The notes: generated from the sequence alone by a model not told the origin. DNA of 64,000 nt from Pullichristensenella sp963930055 (GCA_963930055.1 CAWVKS010000008.1:676127-740126), one strand, 5' to 3'; positions 26,818 through 35,744 are shown, numbered from the stretch's first letter. Program-made: numbers and translations.

Positions 26818-27642
26818 TCAATCGCGGGGGATCAGTATACCACGTGGGTCAACTTCGTTGCGCAGGATCGAGAGTTCCTCGCCGGTCGGCTCTGGCGTGA
26901 CGCCGGCCTCTTCCACGCCGAGGATCTCGAAGCCTGTCGAATCGACCACGTCCTGCTTGTCCACCCCGGGATGAACGGATCGCAGGCGCACGCGGCCGCT
27001 GTCCAGGTCAAAGTCGAAAATACACTTGGGTGTCACGATCCACATCGGCCCACCGCGCTTCAGTCCGAGCTTTTTACGTCCCTCGCGCCCGCCCGGCCAG
27101 CCTACCGCGGAGACATAATCGACTTTTTCCACAAAGTTTCGGCGGTCGTGGTGCGGCATCATGATGATTTCGCGCTGGAACAGCACTACATGTTCGGTCT
27201 GGAAGATGGGGCCGACCAGGCGAACCTTGGGGGAACGATAGTCGCCGATGCAAACACTGTTCATGTTGCCGTACTGGTCTACCTGCGCGCCCCCGGAAAA
27301 GCCACAGGTGACGTCGCCGTTGTCACAGCTCCATGGCGGAGGGAAGGACAACATCATCGCTTCGCAGTTCATATATGCCAGAAGCGGCTCGCATTCGGAG
27401 TCCGGCACGCACTCCATTGCGGCGAGGTCGGGATTGTGCAGCGCCCCCGCCAGCAGGATCGTCATGTTGGGCGCCTGCATTTTTTGCGCAAGACCCATCG
27501 CGGCAAGTGGAACCAGGGAAGAAAAGATCGCCGTCTCGCTGCCGGTGGCCATGCCGGTAAACCCGACGTCTCCGTCTTTAAAGGTTCTGGCGATGTTTAC
27601 CGCAAGCAATTCGTAAAGGTTGTATTCCGCCGCTGTATGCAT
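26818..27642 (-). CDS. Class I CoA-transferase, beta subunit (GctB-like)
   Basis: I chose ATG at 27642 (MHTAAEYNLYELLAVNIART; GGAGGG five bases upstream); the open frame extends further but without a ribosome site. The 274-residue protein carries VTCGFSGGAQVDQYGNMNS, the GGAQxDxxGNxN motif of the beta subunit, and HPGVDKQDVVDSTGFEI. I do not see the clear SENG-type glutamate motif, so transferase and hydrolase roles both remain possible. It is first in the operon and has its own promoter, divergent from the dehydrogenase operon. Confidence 0.85.
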   Translation of the reverse strand: MHTAAEYNLYELLAVNIARTFKDGDVGFTGMATGSETAIFSSLVPLAAMGLAQKMQAPNMTILLAGALHNPDLAAMECVPDSECEPLLAYMNCEAMMLSFPPPWSCDNGDVTCGFSGGAQVDQYGNMNSVCIGDYRSPKVRLVGPIFQTEHVVLFQREIIMMPHHDRRNFVEKVDYVSAVGWPGGREGRKKLGLKRGGPMWIVTPKCIFDFDLDSGRVRLRSVHPGVDKQDVVDSTGFEILGVEEAGVTPEPTGEELSILRNEVDPRGILIPRD

Positions 27643-27726
27643 AATATCCCTCCAATTCCCGTTCTCTGGTCGACGTTTGAGCCTGAACAGCCGCATGAAT
27701 GACGCTCGCTCTCGATGTATTGTTTT

Positions 27727-27768
27727 TGTTCTTTTGAACATTATAGAACTTATTAATGCGAAAGTCAA
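27727..27768 (-). promoter_or_regulatory. Promoter of the CoA-transferase operon with nearby operator-like palindrome
   Basis: On the minus strand, TTGACT (27768-27763) and TATAAT (27745-27740) are 17 bases apart. Just downstream lies the palindrome TGTTC-TTTT-GAACA (27727-27740). It continues on the minus strand as AGAACAAAAACAA, a motif that also follows the -10 box of the divergent promoter. Confidence 0.65.
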
Positions 27769-27902
27769 GAGAAAACGAACAGAAAAGTCCTGGAAATTCC
27801 CAAAAAACACTTAAATGGAAGGATATGAAAAATTTCGCCGAAGGAATAAGTCGATCTCAAAGCGTCAGATAATATTTAACAACAGAAAATTGCTGATTTC
27901 TA

Positions 27903-27942
27903 TTGAAAATTCCTGGATATGTGCTATAATGAACAAAAACAA
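27903..27942 (+). promoter_or_regulatory. Promoter of the 2-oxoacid dehydrogenase operon
   Basis: TTGAAA (27903-27908) and TATAAT (27925-27930) with a 16-base spacer; TGAACAAAAACAA follows directly (27930-27942). The shared motif on both divergent promoters suggests one regulator for both operons. Confidence 0.65.
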
Positions 27943-27970
27943 ACTAAATCAAACTCACGGAGGGGTCATG

Positions 27971-28933
27971 ATGTCGAGTCAGGCGCTGTCTCTGGAACTC
28001 TACTCCAAAATGTTGATGAGCCGGAAGTATGAGGAACGCGCGAACGCATTATTTAAGGGAAAGGCTTTTGGGGAGAAACCGTTGTCTGGCATCGGCCAGG
28101 AAGCCGTTGGGGCCGGCGCTGTCGCCTGTCTGGAAGCGCGGGATTTCGTCGCCCCTTCGCTACGTTCCAAAGCGGCGTTTTTTGCTAAGGGATTCACGCC
28201 GCAGGATTGCTTTTTGCAGCTCTTCCGCCGGCGGGAGAGCCTCTCTCGCGGCCTTTGGACGGCGCACCATATGGGTGATATGCGCCGCGGGGTGATCCTT
28301 TCAAGCGCTTTGGTGGCCAGCGTTCTTCCCGTCGCGGCGGGCGTTGCCTTGGCTTCGCAGTTGCAGGGGACGGGAGCTGTGACAATGGCTTTTTTTGGCG
28401 ATGGTGCCTGCAGCCGCGCGGATACGCATACTACGATGAACCTGGCGGCCGTGCGGGCGCTGCCGATGGTGTTCATCTGTGAAAACAACCTTTATGCGCT
28501 CTCCACGCCTATCCAGGATCAGATGAAGAACCCCCACATCGCTGACCGTGCCGCAGGCTATGGCATGCCGGGCGTGACAGTGGATGGCCAGGACGTATTT
28601 GCGGTATACGAAGCGGCGCAGAAAGCCGTGCGCAGGGCTCGGGATGGTGGTGGCCCCACGCTGCTCGTATGCGAGACATACCGCTATCGTGGCCACACTG
28701 AAACGCACGATCCCATAGATGGTCGCCCTGAGGCCGAATATCAGCGCTGGCTTATGCGCGACCCCATCGCACTCGCGCGCGAACGCATGCTTTCCGTCGA
28801 AGGGATCTCCTCTTCGACGCTCTCGCAGATCGAGGTACGCATTGACACGGAGATCGAGCAGGCCGTCCGCTATGCCTGGCAGGCGGAGGATGCTGACGCG
28901 ACCGACTTGGAACAGCTTGTCTACGCAGGCTAG
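27971..28933 (+). CDS. Thiamine-diphosphate 2-oxoacid dehydrogenase E1, alpha subunit
   Basis: ATG 27971 is preferred to the ATG at 27968 since GGAGG (27959-27963) is then 7 bases away. The 320-residue protein has the thiamine-diphosphate motif AFFGDGACSRADTHTTMNLA...ENNLYALST (GDG through NN) and the phosphorylation-loop region YRYRGHTETHDPIDGRP. It decarboxylates a 2-oxo acid and passes the acyl unit to lipoyl groups. Sequence type is closest to acetoin/branched-chain E1 alpha. It is first in an operon of seven genes. Confidence 0.92.
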   Translation: MSSQALSLELYSKMLMSRKYEERANALFKGKAFGEKPLSGIGQEAVGAGAVACLEARDFVAPSLRSKAAFFAKGFTPQDCFLQLFRRRESLSRGLWTAHHMGDMRRGVILSSALVASVLPVAAGVALASQLQGTGAVTMAFFGDGACSRADTHTTMNLAAVRALPMVFICENNLYALSTPIQDQMKNPHIADRAAGYGMPGVTVDGQDVFAVYEAAQKAVRRARDGGGPTLLVCETYRYRGHTETHDPIDGRPEAEYQRWLMRDPIALARERMLSVEGISSSTLSQIEVRIDTEIEQAVRYAWQAEDADATDLEQLVYAG

Positions 28934-28955
28934 TGAGATACAAAGGAGCGGACAA

Positions 28956-29948
28956 ATGAACAGCTATACCATGAAAACCAACATCTCGGGGGCGATCCGC
29001 AAAACATTGAAGGAAGAAATGGAGCGCGACCCATCGGTTTTTCTCTTCGGTGAAGATATCGCCGATCCATATGGCGGCATCCATAAAGCTACCAAGGGAC
29101 TGTCGGATCATTTTGGCTCCGAACGCGTCATCAACAGTCCGCTAAGCGAGATCGCCATTGCTGGCGTGGGCGTCGGCGCGGCGATCAACGGCATGCGACC
29201 TGTCGTGGAGATCATGTATGCGGACTTTTTGCCTATCGCCATGGATCAGATCGTCAACTGTGGGGCAAAGATGCACTTCCTTTCCGGCGGCAGCATCTGC
29301 GTACCGGTCGTGATCCGAGCGAATTATGGCAGCGGCAAAGGGGAAGGCGCTCAGCATAGCCAGGATCCGCTTGCCTGGTTTATAAACTACCCCGGAGTCA
29401 AGATCGTCGCCCCCAGTACGCCCAGGGATGCACAGGGATTGCTCCTGAGCGCGATTCGAGACAACAACCCCGTCCTGTTTTTTGAGCACAAGATGCTTTA
29501 CCAGCTGACTGGAGAGATTTTGCTGCACAACGAACCCATTCCGCTGGGGAAAATGGATGTGAAGCGCGGGGGACGCGATCTGACGATCATCGCTTGCGGG
29601 ATGATGGTTCATCGTGCACTTTCCGCAGCCAAAGAGCTTTCTGACGAGGGCATCGAGGCGGAAGTCATCGATCTGCGCACGCTCAAGCCTTTGGACGAGG
29701 AAGGCCTGCTGGAGTCCGTGCGCCGTACGGGGCGGTTGATGGTAGTTGAGGAATCCTGTCGTACGGGCGGCTGGGGGGCGCAGGTGGTCGATACTGCTGT
29801 CGAACAAGCATTCGCAGCGCTCAAGGCGGCTCCGGTGCGCCTAGCGGCGCTGGATGCCCCGCTCGCCGCCCGTGCGGACTTTGAAGCGCTCCAGATCCCT
29901 TCTTCGCAGGCGATCGTAGAGGCGGCGCGCGCCATGTTTCAATGCTGA
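28956..29948 (+). CDS. 2-oxoacid dehydrogenase E1, beta subunit
   Basis: The start is ATG 28956, with AAGGAG 7 bases upstream (28943-28948). The 330-residue protein shows FLFGEDIADPYGGIHKATKG, SERVINSPLSEIAIAGVGVG, GSGKGEGAQHSQDPLAWFIN (GxxxGxxHSQ signature) and the C-terminal RLMVVEESCRTGGWGAQVVD transketolase C-domain. It pairs with the alpha subunit to form the E1 tetramer. It lies 22 bases after the alpha gene. Confidence 0.95.
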   Translation: MNSYTMKTNISGAIRKTLKEEMERDPSVFLFGEDIADPYGGIHKATKGLSDHFGSERVINSPLSEIAIAGVGVGAAINGMRPVVEIMYADFLPIAMDQIVNCGAKMHFLSGGSICVPVVIRANYGSGKGEGAQHSQDPLAWFINYPGVKIVAPSTPRDAQGLLLSAIRDNNPVLFFEHKMLYQLTGEILLHNEPIPLGKMDVKRGGRDLTIIACGMMVHRALSAAKELSDEGIEAEVIDLRTLKPLDEEGLLESVRRTGRLMVVEESCRTGGWGAQVVDTAVEQAFAALKAAPVRLAALDAPLAARADFEALQIPSSQAIVEAARAMFQC

Positions 29949-29996
29949 GCCCTGCAGGGCAGCGATGTAAATATCGACACGATAGGAGGCATCTTC

Positions 29997-30236
29997 ATGG
30001 AAAAGGAACTGACACTGCGCGATTATATGCAAGCGGATGACGACATTGAGATCTGCACGTGGAAAAAGGCGGAAGGCGATGCTTACGGCGTTGGTGAACT
30101 ACTACTTGAAGTCATCACCGGTAAGGAAAACATTGAGATCTCCGCCGAACGTGCTGGCCGGCTGGTCAAGGTCCTCAAGGATGAATGCGAGATCGTCACG
30201 CTCGACGACCCTATTGCCATCATCGACGAGGAGTGA
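29997..30236 (+). CDS. Free-standing lipoyl-domain protein
   Basis: A 79-residue protein made of a single biotinyl/lipoyl-attachment fold. The swinging-arm lysine is most likely K43 in EVITGKENIEISAERAGRLV, which aligns with the usual ETDKA turn. In ordinary complexes this domain is the N-terminus of E2; here it is a separate protein encoded between E1 beta and the E2 core. Its AGGAGG ribosome site is 8 bases upstream. It would shuttle acyl groups between E1 and E2. Confidence 0.88.
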   Translation: MEKELTLRDYMQADDDIEICTWKKAEGDAYGVGELLLEVITGKENIEISAERAGRLVKVLKDECEIVTLDDPIAIIDEE

Positions 30237-30271
30237 TCTGGTGCGTCACGCATACAGAAGGGGGGACAGTT

Positions 30272-30949
30272 ATGGAACAAACGCGTGTGCGCCTGCGCGG
30301 CATACAGCGCAAGGTCGCGCAGCATATGGTGCAGAGCAAGAATGAGATCCCGCATGTGACTACCATCCGCGAGGTGCGTATGGACAGGATCAGTGCTTTG
30401 CGCACACAGCACAACCGGGAGCACCCTGAGGAACACGTTTCCTTCATGCCGTACATCATTGCCGCCACGCTCGCGGCCATTCGCGCGCAGCCGATCTTCA
30501 ATGCCCATCTGGAGGGGGAAGAGATTGTCTTTTGCAGCCCGGTCAACATGGGCATCGCTGTGACGGTGGGGGAGAACCTTGTCGTTCCCGTCATTCACGG
30601 CGCATCGGAAATGGACTTTCCCCGGCTTTGCGCCGCATTTCACGATCTTACCGTCCGCGCGAAGGCTGGGGGTCTCAAATCGCCGGACTTTAAGGATGGG
30701 ACGTTTACCATTTCCAATTCCGGTGCACTTGGCGGGGAGATCTTTACGCCCATCATCAACCATCCCCAAAGCGCTATCCTTGGCGTTGGGCGGATCAGGC
30801 AAAAGCCCATCGTTGATGAAAACGGCGGGATCGCTGTCTGCCCCATGATGTATTTGTGCCTGTCTTACGATCATCGTATCATCAATGGCTCCCAGGCGGT
30901 CGGCCTCTTGGACGCGATCGATGCATTCCTGCAGACGCCGGAGCTTTGA
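30272..30949 (+). CDS. E2 acyltransferase catalytic core without lipoyl or subunit-binding domain
   Basis: ATG 30272 is preceded by GGGGGG at 30259-30264. The 225-residue protein corresponds only to the 2-oxoacid dehydrogenase acyltransferase domain: VRLRGIQRKVAQHMVQSKNE (start of the core), then NMGIAVTVGENLVVPVIHGA, GTFTISNSGALGGEIFTPII and LSYDHRIINGSQAVGLLDAI. The DHRxxDG active-site motif reads DHRIING: the catalytic His is kept but Asp is replaced by Asn. It moves the acyl group from lipoamide to CoA. No E3 gene is in the window, so the cell's general E3 must serve. Confidence 0.9.
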   Translation: MEQTRVRLRGIQRKVAQHMVQSKNEIPHVTTIREVRMDRISALRTQHNREHPEEHVSFMPYIIAATLAAIRAQPIFNAHLEGEEIVFCSPVNMGIAVTVGENLVVPVIHGASEMDFPRLCAAFHDLTVRAKAGGLKSPDFKDGTFTISNSGALGGEIFTPIINHPQSAILGVGRIRQKPIVDENGGIAVCPMMYLCLSYDHRIINGSQAVGLLDAIDAFLQTPEL

Positions 30950-30962
30950 ATGGAGGGGTGGC

Positions 30963-31928
30963 ATGAGCGTATACTGTCTCGGGGAATTGATGCTCGATAT
31001 GATCGGGGAGGAGGCTGGCGAGGATGGCCCTGCCGTGTTCCGCAGGTTCGCGGGCGGCGCGGCGGGAAACGTGGCAGTCGGCCTGTCAAAACTGGGCGTT
31101 GCCTCCGCGTTTTTGGGGCGCGTAAGCGCGGATTCCTTTGGGGATTTCCTTTTGCATACGCTGAAGCGCTATCATGTGGATACATCGCGTGTCGTGCGCG
31201 ATCCCCATGGCCTGACGACGTTGGCGTTTCTTTCGCATGACCAGTATAAGGTGCCCCATTACCTGTTTTACCGTGAAAACAGCGCCAGCGTGCAACTTTG
31301 TTTGGAGGATCTTCATGGGCTCCAGTTCGAGCCGTACGACGCGCTGTACTTCAGTTCGCTGTCCCTGGCGCATGAGCCGATCCGCACGGCCAATTTTGCC
31401 GCGGCGAAGCTCGCTAATACGGTGGGCGCGCTGGTCGCCTTTGACCCGAACGTGCGCCTCGGGGTCTGGGAAAGCCCGGAAGCAGCAAAGACGCAGATCC
31501 TGAAAATGATGGTGCATGTCGACATCCTCAAAGTCAACGACGAGGAGCTGAGCTTCCTCTTTGGGGAGGGGGAGCGCATTGCGCTTTGCCAGCATGCCCT
31601 GCGACAGTTCCCCCGCTTGCGTCTGATCGCAGTGACATTGGGCGCGGATGGCGCCGATTTGGCCGACCGAGAGGGAGAATATATTCACGCACCAGCCGCC
31701 GCTGTGCCGGTTGTGGATACCTGCGGCGCTGGCGATACGTTTTTTGCCGCCCTTTTGAAGCGCTACATGGCCACTGGCGGACTTCGGGGCAACGCCCTTT
31801 ACAAAGCGGCCGCCTATGCAAATGCTGCCGCACACATTACCTCCCTCCAAAAGGGCGTTATTACCGCCATGCCCACAGAGGATGACATCCTCCGATTTTT
31901 GGACACATATTCAGGAGAAAGCATATGA
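30963..31928 (+). CDS. PfkB-family sugar kinase
   Basis: A 321-residue ribokinase-type kinase. N-terminal motif FRRFAGGAAGNVAVGLSKLG; C-terminal motif VDTCGAGDTFFAALLKRYMA with the catalytic Asp in GAGD; also ILKVNDEELSFLFG. GGAGGGG lies 6 bases before the ATG. It probably phosphorylates the sugar imported by the RbsACB system. It sits 13 bases after the E2 gene, and its stop overlaps the sucC start by four bases (ATGA). Confidence 0.92.
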   Translation: MSVYCLGELMLDMIGEEAGEDGPAVFRRFAGGAAGNVAVGLSKLGVASAFLGRVSADSFGDFLLHTLKRYHVDTSRVVRDPHGLTTLAFLSHDQYKVPHYLFYRENSASVQLCLEDLHGLQFEPYDALYFSSLSLAHEPIRTANFAAAKLANTVGALVAFDPNVRLGVWESPEAAKTQILKMMVHVDILKVNDEELSFLFGEGERIALCQHALRQFPRLRLIAVTLGADGADLADREGEYIHAPAAAVPVVDTCGAGDTFFAALLKRYMATGGLRGNALYKAAAYANAAAHITSLQKGVITAMPTEDDILRFLDTYSGESI

Positions 31929-33097
31929 AGATACACGAATACCAGGCGGCGGCGCTGTTATCCGCCTATGGCGTGCGCGTGCCGGAGGGCGGGCCCGCCT
32001 CGACCCCCGCGGAGGCGGAGGCTGTCGCCCGGGCGCTGCAAAGCGGGCCCTTCGTCGTCAAGGCGCAGGTACACTCCGGCGGGCGCGGCAAGGCGGGCGG
32101 CGTGAAGTTTGCCAACACCCCGGAGGAAGCGGCGCAAAAGGCGGGCGGGATCCTCGGCATGACGTTGGTGACGAAGCAGACCGGGCCGCAGGGGCGCGTG
32201 GTGCAAAAGGTGCTGGTCAGCCGCGCCGTCAAGATCGCGCGGGAATACTATCTTTCCCTCACCGTGGACGGCGCGCGCGGTCGGACGGTGCTCATCGCCT
32301 CCCCCGCCGGGGGCATGGAGATCGAGGAAACGGCAAAGACGTCCCCGGAGAAAATATTCACGCAGGAGATCGACCCGTATCTGGGCATGACCGGCTATCA
32401 GGCGCGGGAAATGGGCAAGAAGCTCGGCCTTGCGCAGGCAGAGGTCAAGCAGTTCATACCCCTGTGCAAAAACCTCTACCGCCTGTTCACGGAGAAGGAC
32501 TGCTCGCTGGTGGAGATCAACCCGCTGGCCGTGGACGGCGAGGGCAACCTGGTCGCCGCGGACGCGAAGGTCAACTTTGACGACAACGCGCTTTTCCGCC
32601 ACGCGGATATCGCCGCGATGCGCGACCCCAACGAGGAGGACGCGCGCGAAGCGGAGGCGGCGAAGTACGACCTCAATTATATCGGACTGGATGGGGATAT
32701 CGGCTGCATGGTCAACGGCGCGGGCCTGGCCATGGCGACGATGGACATCATCCAATCCTTCGGCGGCAGCCCGGCCAATTTTCTGGACGTGGGCGGCAGC
32801 GCCACGGCGGAAAAGGTCGCGGGCGCGTTTTCCATCCTCCTTGCCGACAGCAAGGTCAAATGCATATTCATCAACATTTTCGGCGGCATCATGCGCTGCG
32901 ACGTGATCGCCGAGGGCGTGGTGGAGGCGGCGCGCAAGCTGGCGGTGAAGGTGCCGCTGGTGGTGCGACTGGAGGGCACGAACGCGGAGGCGGGGAAGGG
33001 TATCCTGGCGGGAAGCGGCCTGAACATCGTCGCGGCGGCGGACATGGCGGACGGGGCGGAAAAGGCCTGCCGCCTGGCAAAGGGGGCGGGCGCATGA
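31925..33097 (+). CDS. sucC: Succinyl-CoA ligase (ADP-forming), beta subunit
   Basis: A 390-residue protein of normal length with the ATP-grasp N-terminal half (MKIHEYQAAALLSAYGVRVP, VVKAQVHSGGRGKAGGVKF) and the ligase half (NFLDVGGSATAEKVAGAF, IFINIFGGIMRCDVIAEGV). With SucD it makes ATP from an acyl-CoA or the reverse. Here, downstream of a dehydrogenase that makes acyl-CoA, it may conserve energy by substrate-level phosphorylation (inference). Its base composition is clearly more GC-rich than the genes before it. Confidence 0.96.
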   Translation: MKIHEYQAAALLSAYGVRVPEGGPASTPAEAEAVARALQSGPFVVKAQVHSGGRGKAGGVKFANTPEEAAQKAGGILGMTLVTKQTGPQGRVVQKVLVSRAVKIAREYYLSLTVDGARGRTVLIASPAGGMEIEETAKTSPEKIFTQEIDPYLGMTGYQAREMGKKLGLAQAEVKQFIPLCKNLYRLFTEKDCSLVEINPLAVDGEGNLVAADAKVNFDDNALFRHADIAAMRDPNEEDAREAEAAKYDLNYIGLDGDIGCMVNGAGLAMATMDIIQSFGGSPANFLDVGGSATAEKVAGAFSILLADSKVKCIFINIFGGIMRCDVIAEGVVEAARKLAVKVPLVVRLEGTNAEAGKGILAGSGLNIVAAADMADGAEKACRLAKGAGA

Positions 33098-33996
33098 GCA
33101 TCTACGTAAACAGGGACACGCGCGTGCTGGTGCAGGGGATGACCGGAAGCCAGGGGCGCTTCCACGCGGAGCAGATGCTCGCCTACGGGACGAAGATCGT
33201 CGGCGGCGTGACGCCCGGCAAGGGCGGCGCGGAATGCCTCGGTCTGCCGGTGTTCGATACGGTCAGGGAAGGGCGCGAGGCTACGGGCGCGAACGCCAGC
33301 ATCCTCTACGTGCCGCCGGCCGCGGCGGGGGAGAGCATATTGGAAGCCATCGACGCGGGCATGGAATTGGTGGTGTGCATCACCGAGGGCATCCCCGTGC
33401 AGGACATGGTGAAGGTCAAGGAACATTTGCGGGGCAAGGCGGCGCGCCTGATCGGGCCCAACTGCCCCGGCCTGATCACGCCGGGCGAGTGCAAACTGGG
33501 CATCATGCCGGGCTACATCTGCAAGCGCGGCCGCGTGGGCGTGGTTTCGCGCTCTGGGACGCTGACCTACGAGGCGGTGAACCAGCTGACGATGCGCGGC
33601 ATCGGCCAGTCCACGGCGGTGGGCATCGGTGGGGACCCGGTGAAGGGCACGGGCTTTGTGGAGGTGCTGGACGCGTTTTACGACGACCCGGAGACGCTGG
33701 CGATGGTGCTGATCGGCGAGATCGGCGGCAGCGGGGAAGAGGAAGCGGCGGAATGGCTGAAATCGCACCCCGGGAAACCCATGGCGGCGTTCATCGGCGG
33801 GCGCACGGCCCCGGCGGGCAAGCGGATGGGGCACGCGGGCGCGATCATTTCCGGCGGCAAGGGCACGGCGGCGGGCAAAGTCTCCGCCCTGCGCGAAGCC
33901 GGCGCGGTCGTGGCCGAAACCCCGGACAGGATCGGCCAGGCGCTCGTCGAGGCCGCCCAAAGGGCCGGCATCTTCGGGCAGATCCAAACGAGTTGA
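33094..33996 (+). CDS. sucD: Succinyl-CoA ligase, alpha subunit
   Basis: A 300-residue protein starting MSIYVNRDTRVLVQGMTGSQ. It has the CoA-binding Rossmann fold, ARLIGPNCPGLITPGECKLG, and the phosphohistidine region RMGHAGAIISGGKGTAAGK (His about 249). The start overlaps the sucC stop as ATGA, so the subunits are made in equal amounts. It is the last gene of the operon and is followed by a terminator. Confidence 0.96.
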   Translation: MSIYVNRDTRVLVQGMTGSQGRFHAEQMLAYGTKIVGGVTPGKGGAECLGLPVFDTVREGREATGANASILYVPPAAAGESILEAIDAGMELVVCITEGIPVQDMVKVKEHLRGKAARLIGPNCPGLITPGECKLGIMPGYICKRGRVGVVSRSGTLTYEAVNQLTMRGIGQSTAVGIGGDPVKGTGFVEVLDAFYDDPETLAMVLIGEIGGSGEEEAAEWLKSHPGKPMAAFIGGRTAPAGKRMGHAGAIISGGKGTAAGKVSALREAGAVVAETPDRIGQALVEAAQRAGIFGQIQTS

Positions 33997-34007
33997 AGCA
34001 AAAGATC

Positions 34008-34047
34008 ATGGGCGCGAAAGAATTTTGTTGCTCTTTCACGCCCATTT
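34008..34047. terminator. Terminator after sucD
   Basis: Arms ATGGGCGCGAAAG (34008-34020) and CTTTCACGCCCAT (34031-34043) form a long stem with TTTTA after it. The gene on the other side converges, so it probably works in both directions. Confidence 0.75.
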
Positions 34048-34055
34048 TACAGGTG

Positions 34056-34940
34056 TTATTGTTGTTCATTAGGGTGCTGCACATAGCGGTTTTTATCCCT
34101 GAACTCCCGCGGGGACATATTATATTGCATCGCAAACGCTCGCGCGAAATGCGAAGCGCTGTTAAAGCCGCATTTTTCGGCGATCTGCTCGCTACTAAGA
34201 GACGTCGCCTGCAAGAGTACATCCGCCTGCCGGAGTCTGTGACGCAAAAGAAACTTGTGAGGTGTGCAATGCACCTTCTCGCTGAACAGGCGTATCAAAT
34301 AATATTTGCTTAAGTGGACGTCATCTGCCACGTCCTGTATGGAGATATTCCGGGAATAATTTTCCTTCATAAACTGGATCGCCCTCGAAATTGGATGATC
34401 CCGTTCAAGCTCCTTGCGTTCTTCCGCATTGCTGGCGAGGAGCGCAAGGACGACATGGAGCTCGACGGATACTTGATGCTCATTGACGTTTATGCTAGAT
34501 AGCATATCGATGATGTTTTCAAAGTGTTTCTTAATATCCCTTGGGTAATTGTCCGAGAGCAACATGCCCTTTTTGTCGATCATCAGGTCGTAATAGGCGC
34601 GGAACATCGCGCCGTTGACGTGTAGACCATAATATGCCAGCGTATCCACGCTGTTGAATACATAGGGATACTTTCGGTCAAAAAAAATCAGATTGCCTTC
34701 CTTGGCGATCAGACGCTGGCCCAACGTTTTTAGCTCCATCGTTCCCTCTGCGACATAATAAAGACCGTATCCATTCCGGCGCTCCCGGACGATGCAATAG
34801 TCCTCGTTGCATACATAGTAGCCAAATCGGGTACAATACAGAAGCGTTTCGGCAGCAAATGTTGATGGAAAGTGTATGCCGCCATAGGATTCCGGCATGA
34901 GCCCCCGCATTTGCAAGAGATCTTCCTTCCCGATCAGCAA
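34056..34940 (-). CDS. AraC-family transcriptional regulator
   Basis: I chose TTG at 34940 because GGGAGGTGG lies just upstream of it; the ATG at 34958 has that ribosome site inside its own codons. About 294 residues: an N-terminal cupin-like sensor domain (YYVAEGTMELKTLGQRLIAK) and a C-terminal double helix-turn-helix (ISIQDVADDVHLSKYYLIRL, SLSSEQIAEKCGFNSASHFA, RAFAMQYNMSPREF). It lies next to the liv genes and sucD and may control either. It is convergent with sucD. Confidence 0.88.
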   Translation of the reverse strand: MLIGKEDLLQMRGLMPESYGGIHFPSTFAAETLLYCTRFGYYVCNEDYCIVRERRNGYGLYYVAEGTMELKTLGQRLIAKEGNLIFFDRKYPYVFNSVDTLAYYGLHVNGAMFRAYYDLMIDKKGMLLSDNYPRDIKKHFENIIDMLSSINVNEHQVSVELHVVLALLASNAEERKELERDHPISRAIQFMKENYSRNISIQDVADDVHLSKYYLIRLFSEKVHCTPHKFLLRHRLRQADVLLQATSLSSEQIAEKCGFNSASHFARAFAMQYNMSPREFRDKNRYVQHPNEQQ

Positions 34941-35030
34941 AATGCCACCTCCCTCCATGCGCGCCTAGCTGTTTTGCCATAGATGCCTTAAGATGTGTTC
35001 CATCCCATTCGGCATACAGCCTTCCGGCCA

Positions 35031-35744
35031 TCATTTCCCCAGATAAGCGGATTTTATCGTGGGGTCGTTGATCAAGGCGTTGCTTGCCCCCTCTCTAGAG
35101 ATCGATCCATTTTCCAAGACATACCCGCGCCGGGAGATCTCCAGCGCCATATAGGCGTTCTGCTCAACGAGGATGACCGATATGCCGTTTTCATTGTTGA
35201 TTTTTTTAATAAAATCAAAGACTTCGTCAACGACGATAGGCGCGAGTCCAAGGGAAGGCTCGTCCAGCATCATCAGCGTAGGGTCGCTCATCAGGCCGCG
35301 CCCTAGCGCCAGCATCTGCTGCTGCCCACCGCTCAAAGCGCCCGCTATTTGGCCGCGCTTTTCTGCGAGGATCGGGAACATATCGTAGACCATTTCAAAA
35401 TGAGCCTTCATCTCTTTCGGTGAGAAGCTTCTGCTGATAGCGCCCACTTCAAGATTATCCTGTACGGACAGGCCGTTGAAAATCTCTCTGCCTTCCGGCA
35501 CACAGACGATCCCTTTTTCGACAATCTTGTGCCCCGGAAGCCCTGTGATCGCTTCGCCATGGAAGAAGATCGTTCCATGGGATGGCTTTACGCGCCCCAT
35601 GATACTCTTCATCAACGTGGACTTCCCGGCGCCGTTAGCGCCTATGATCGAAACGATCTCGCCTTGATCGCATTCGATGCTGACGTCTGTGAGCGCGGAG
35701 ATCTTATCGTATGCGACGCAAATCCCGTTTACCGACAATAGCAT
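35031..35744 (-). CDS. livF: Branched-chain amino acid ABC transporter ATPase LivF
   Basis: A 237-residue ABC ATPase. Walker A SIIGANGAGKSTLMKSIMG; signature ALSGGQQQMLALGRGLMSDP; Walker B LMMLDEPSLGLAPIVVDEV, where the SLGLAP sequence is typical of LivF. It is last in the livHMGF operon, 12 bases after livG. The substrate may be an amino acid, an amide or another small acid; no binding protein gene is in the window. Confidence 0.94.
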   Translation of the reverse strand: MLLSVNGICVAYDKISALTDVSIECDQGEIVSIIGANGAGKSTLMKSIMGRVKPSHGTIFFHGEAITGLPGHKIVEKGIVCVPEGREIFNGLSVQDNLEVGAISRSFSPKEMKAHFEMVYDMFPILAEKRGQIAGALSGGQQQMLALGRGLMSDPTLMMLDEPSLGLAPIVVDEVFDFIKKINNENGISVILVEQNAYMALEISRRGYVLENGSISREGASNALINDPTIKSAYLGK

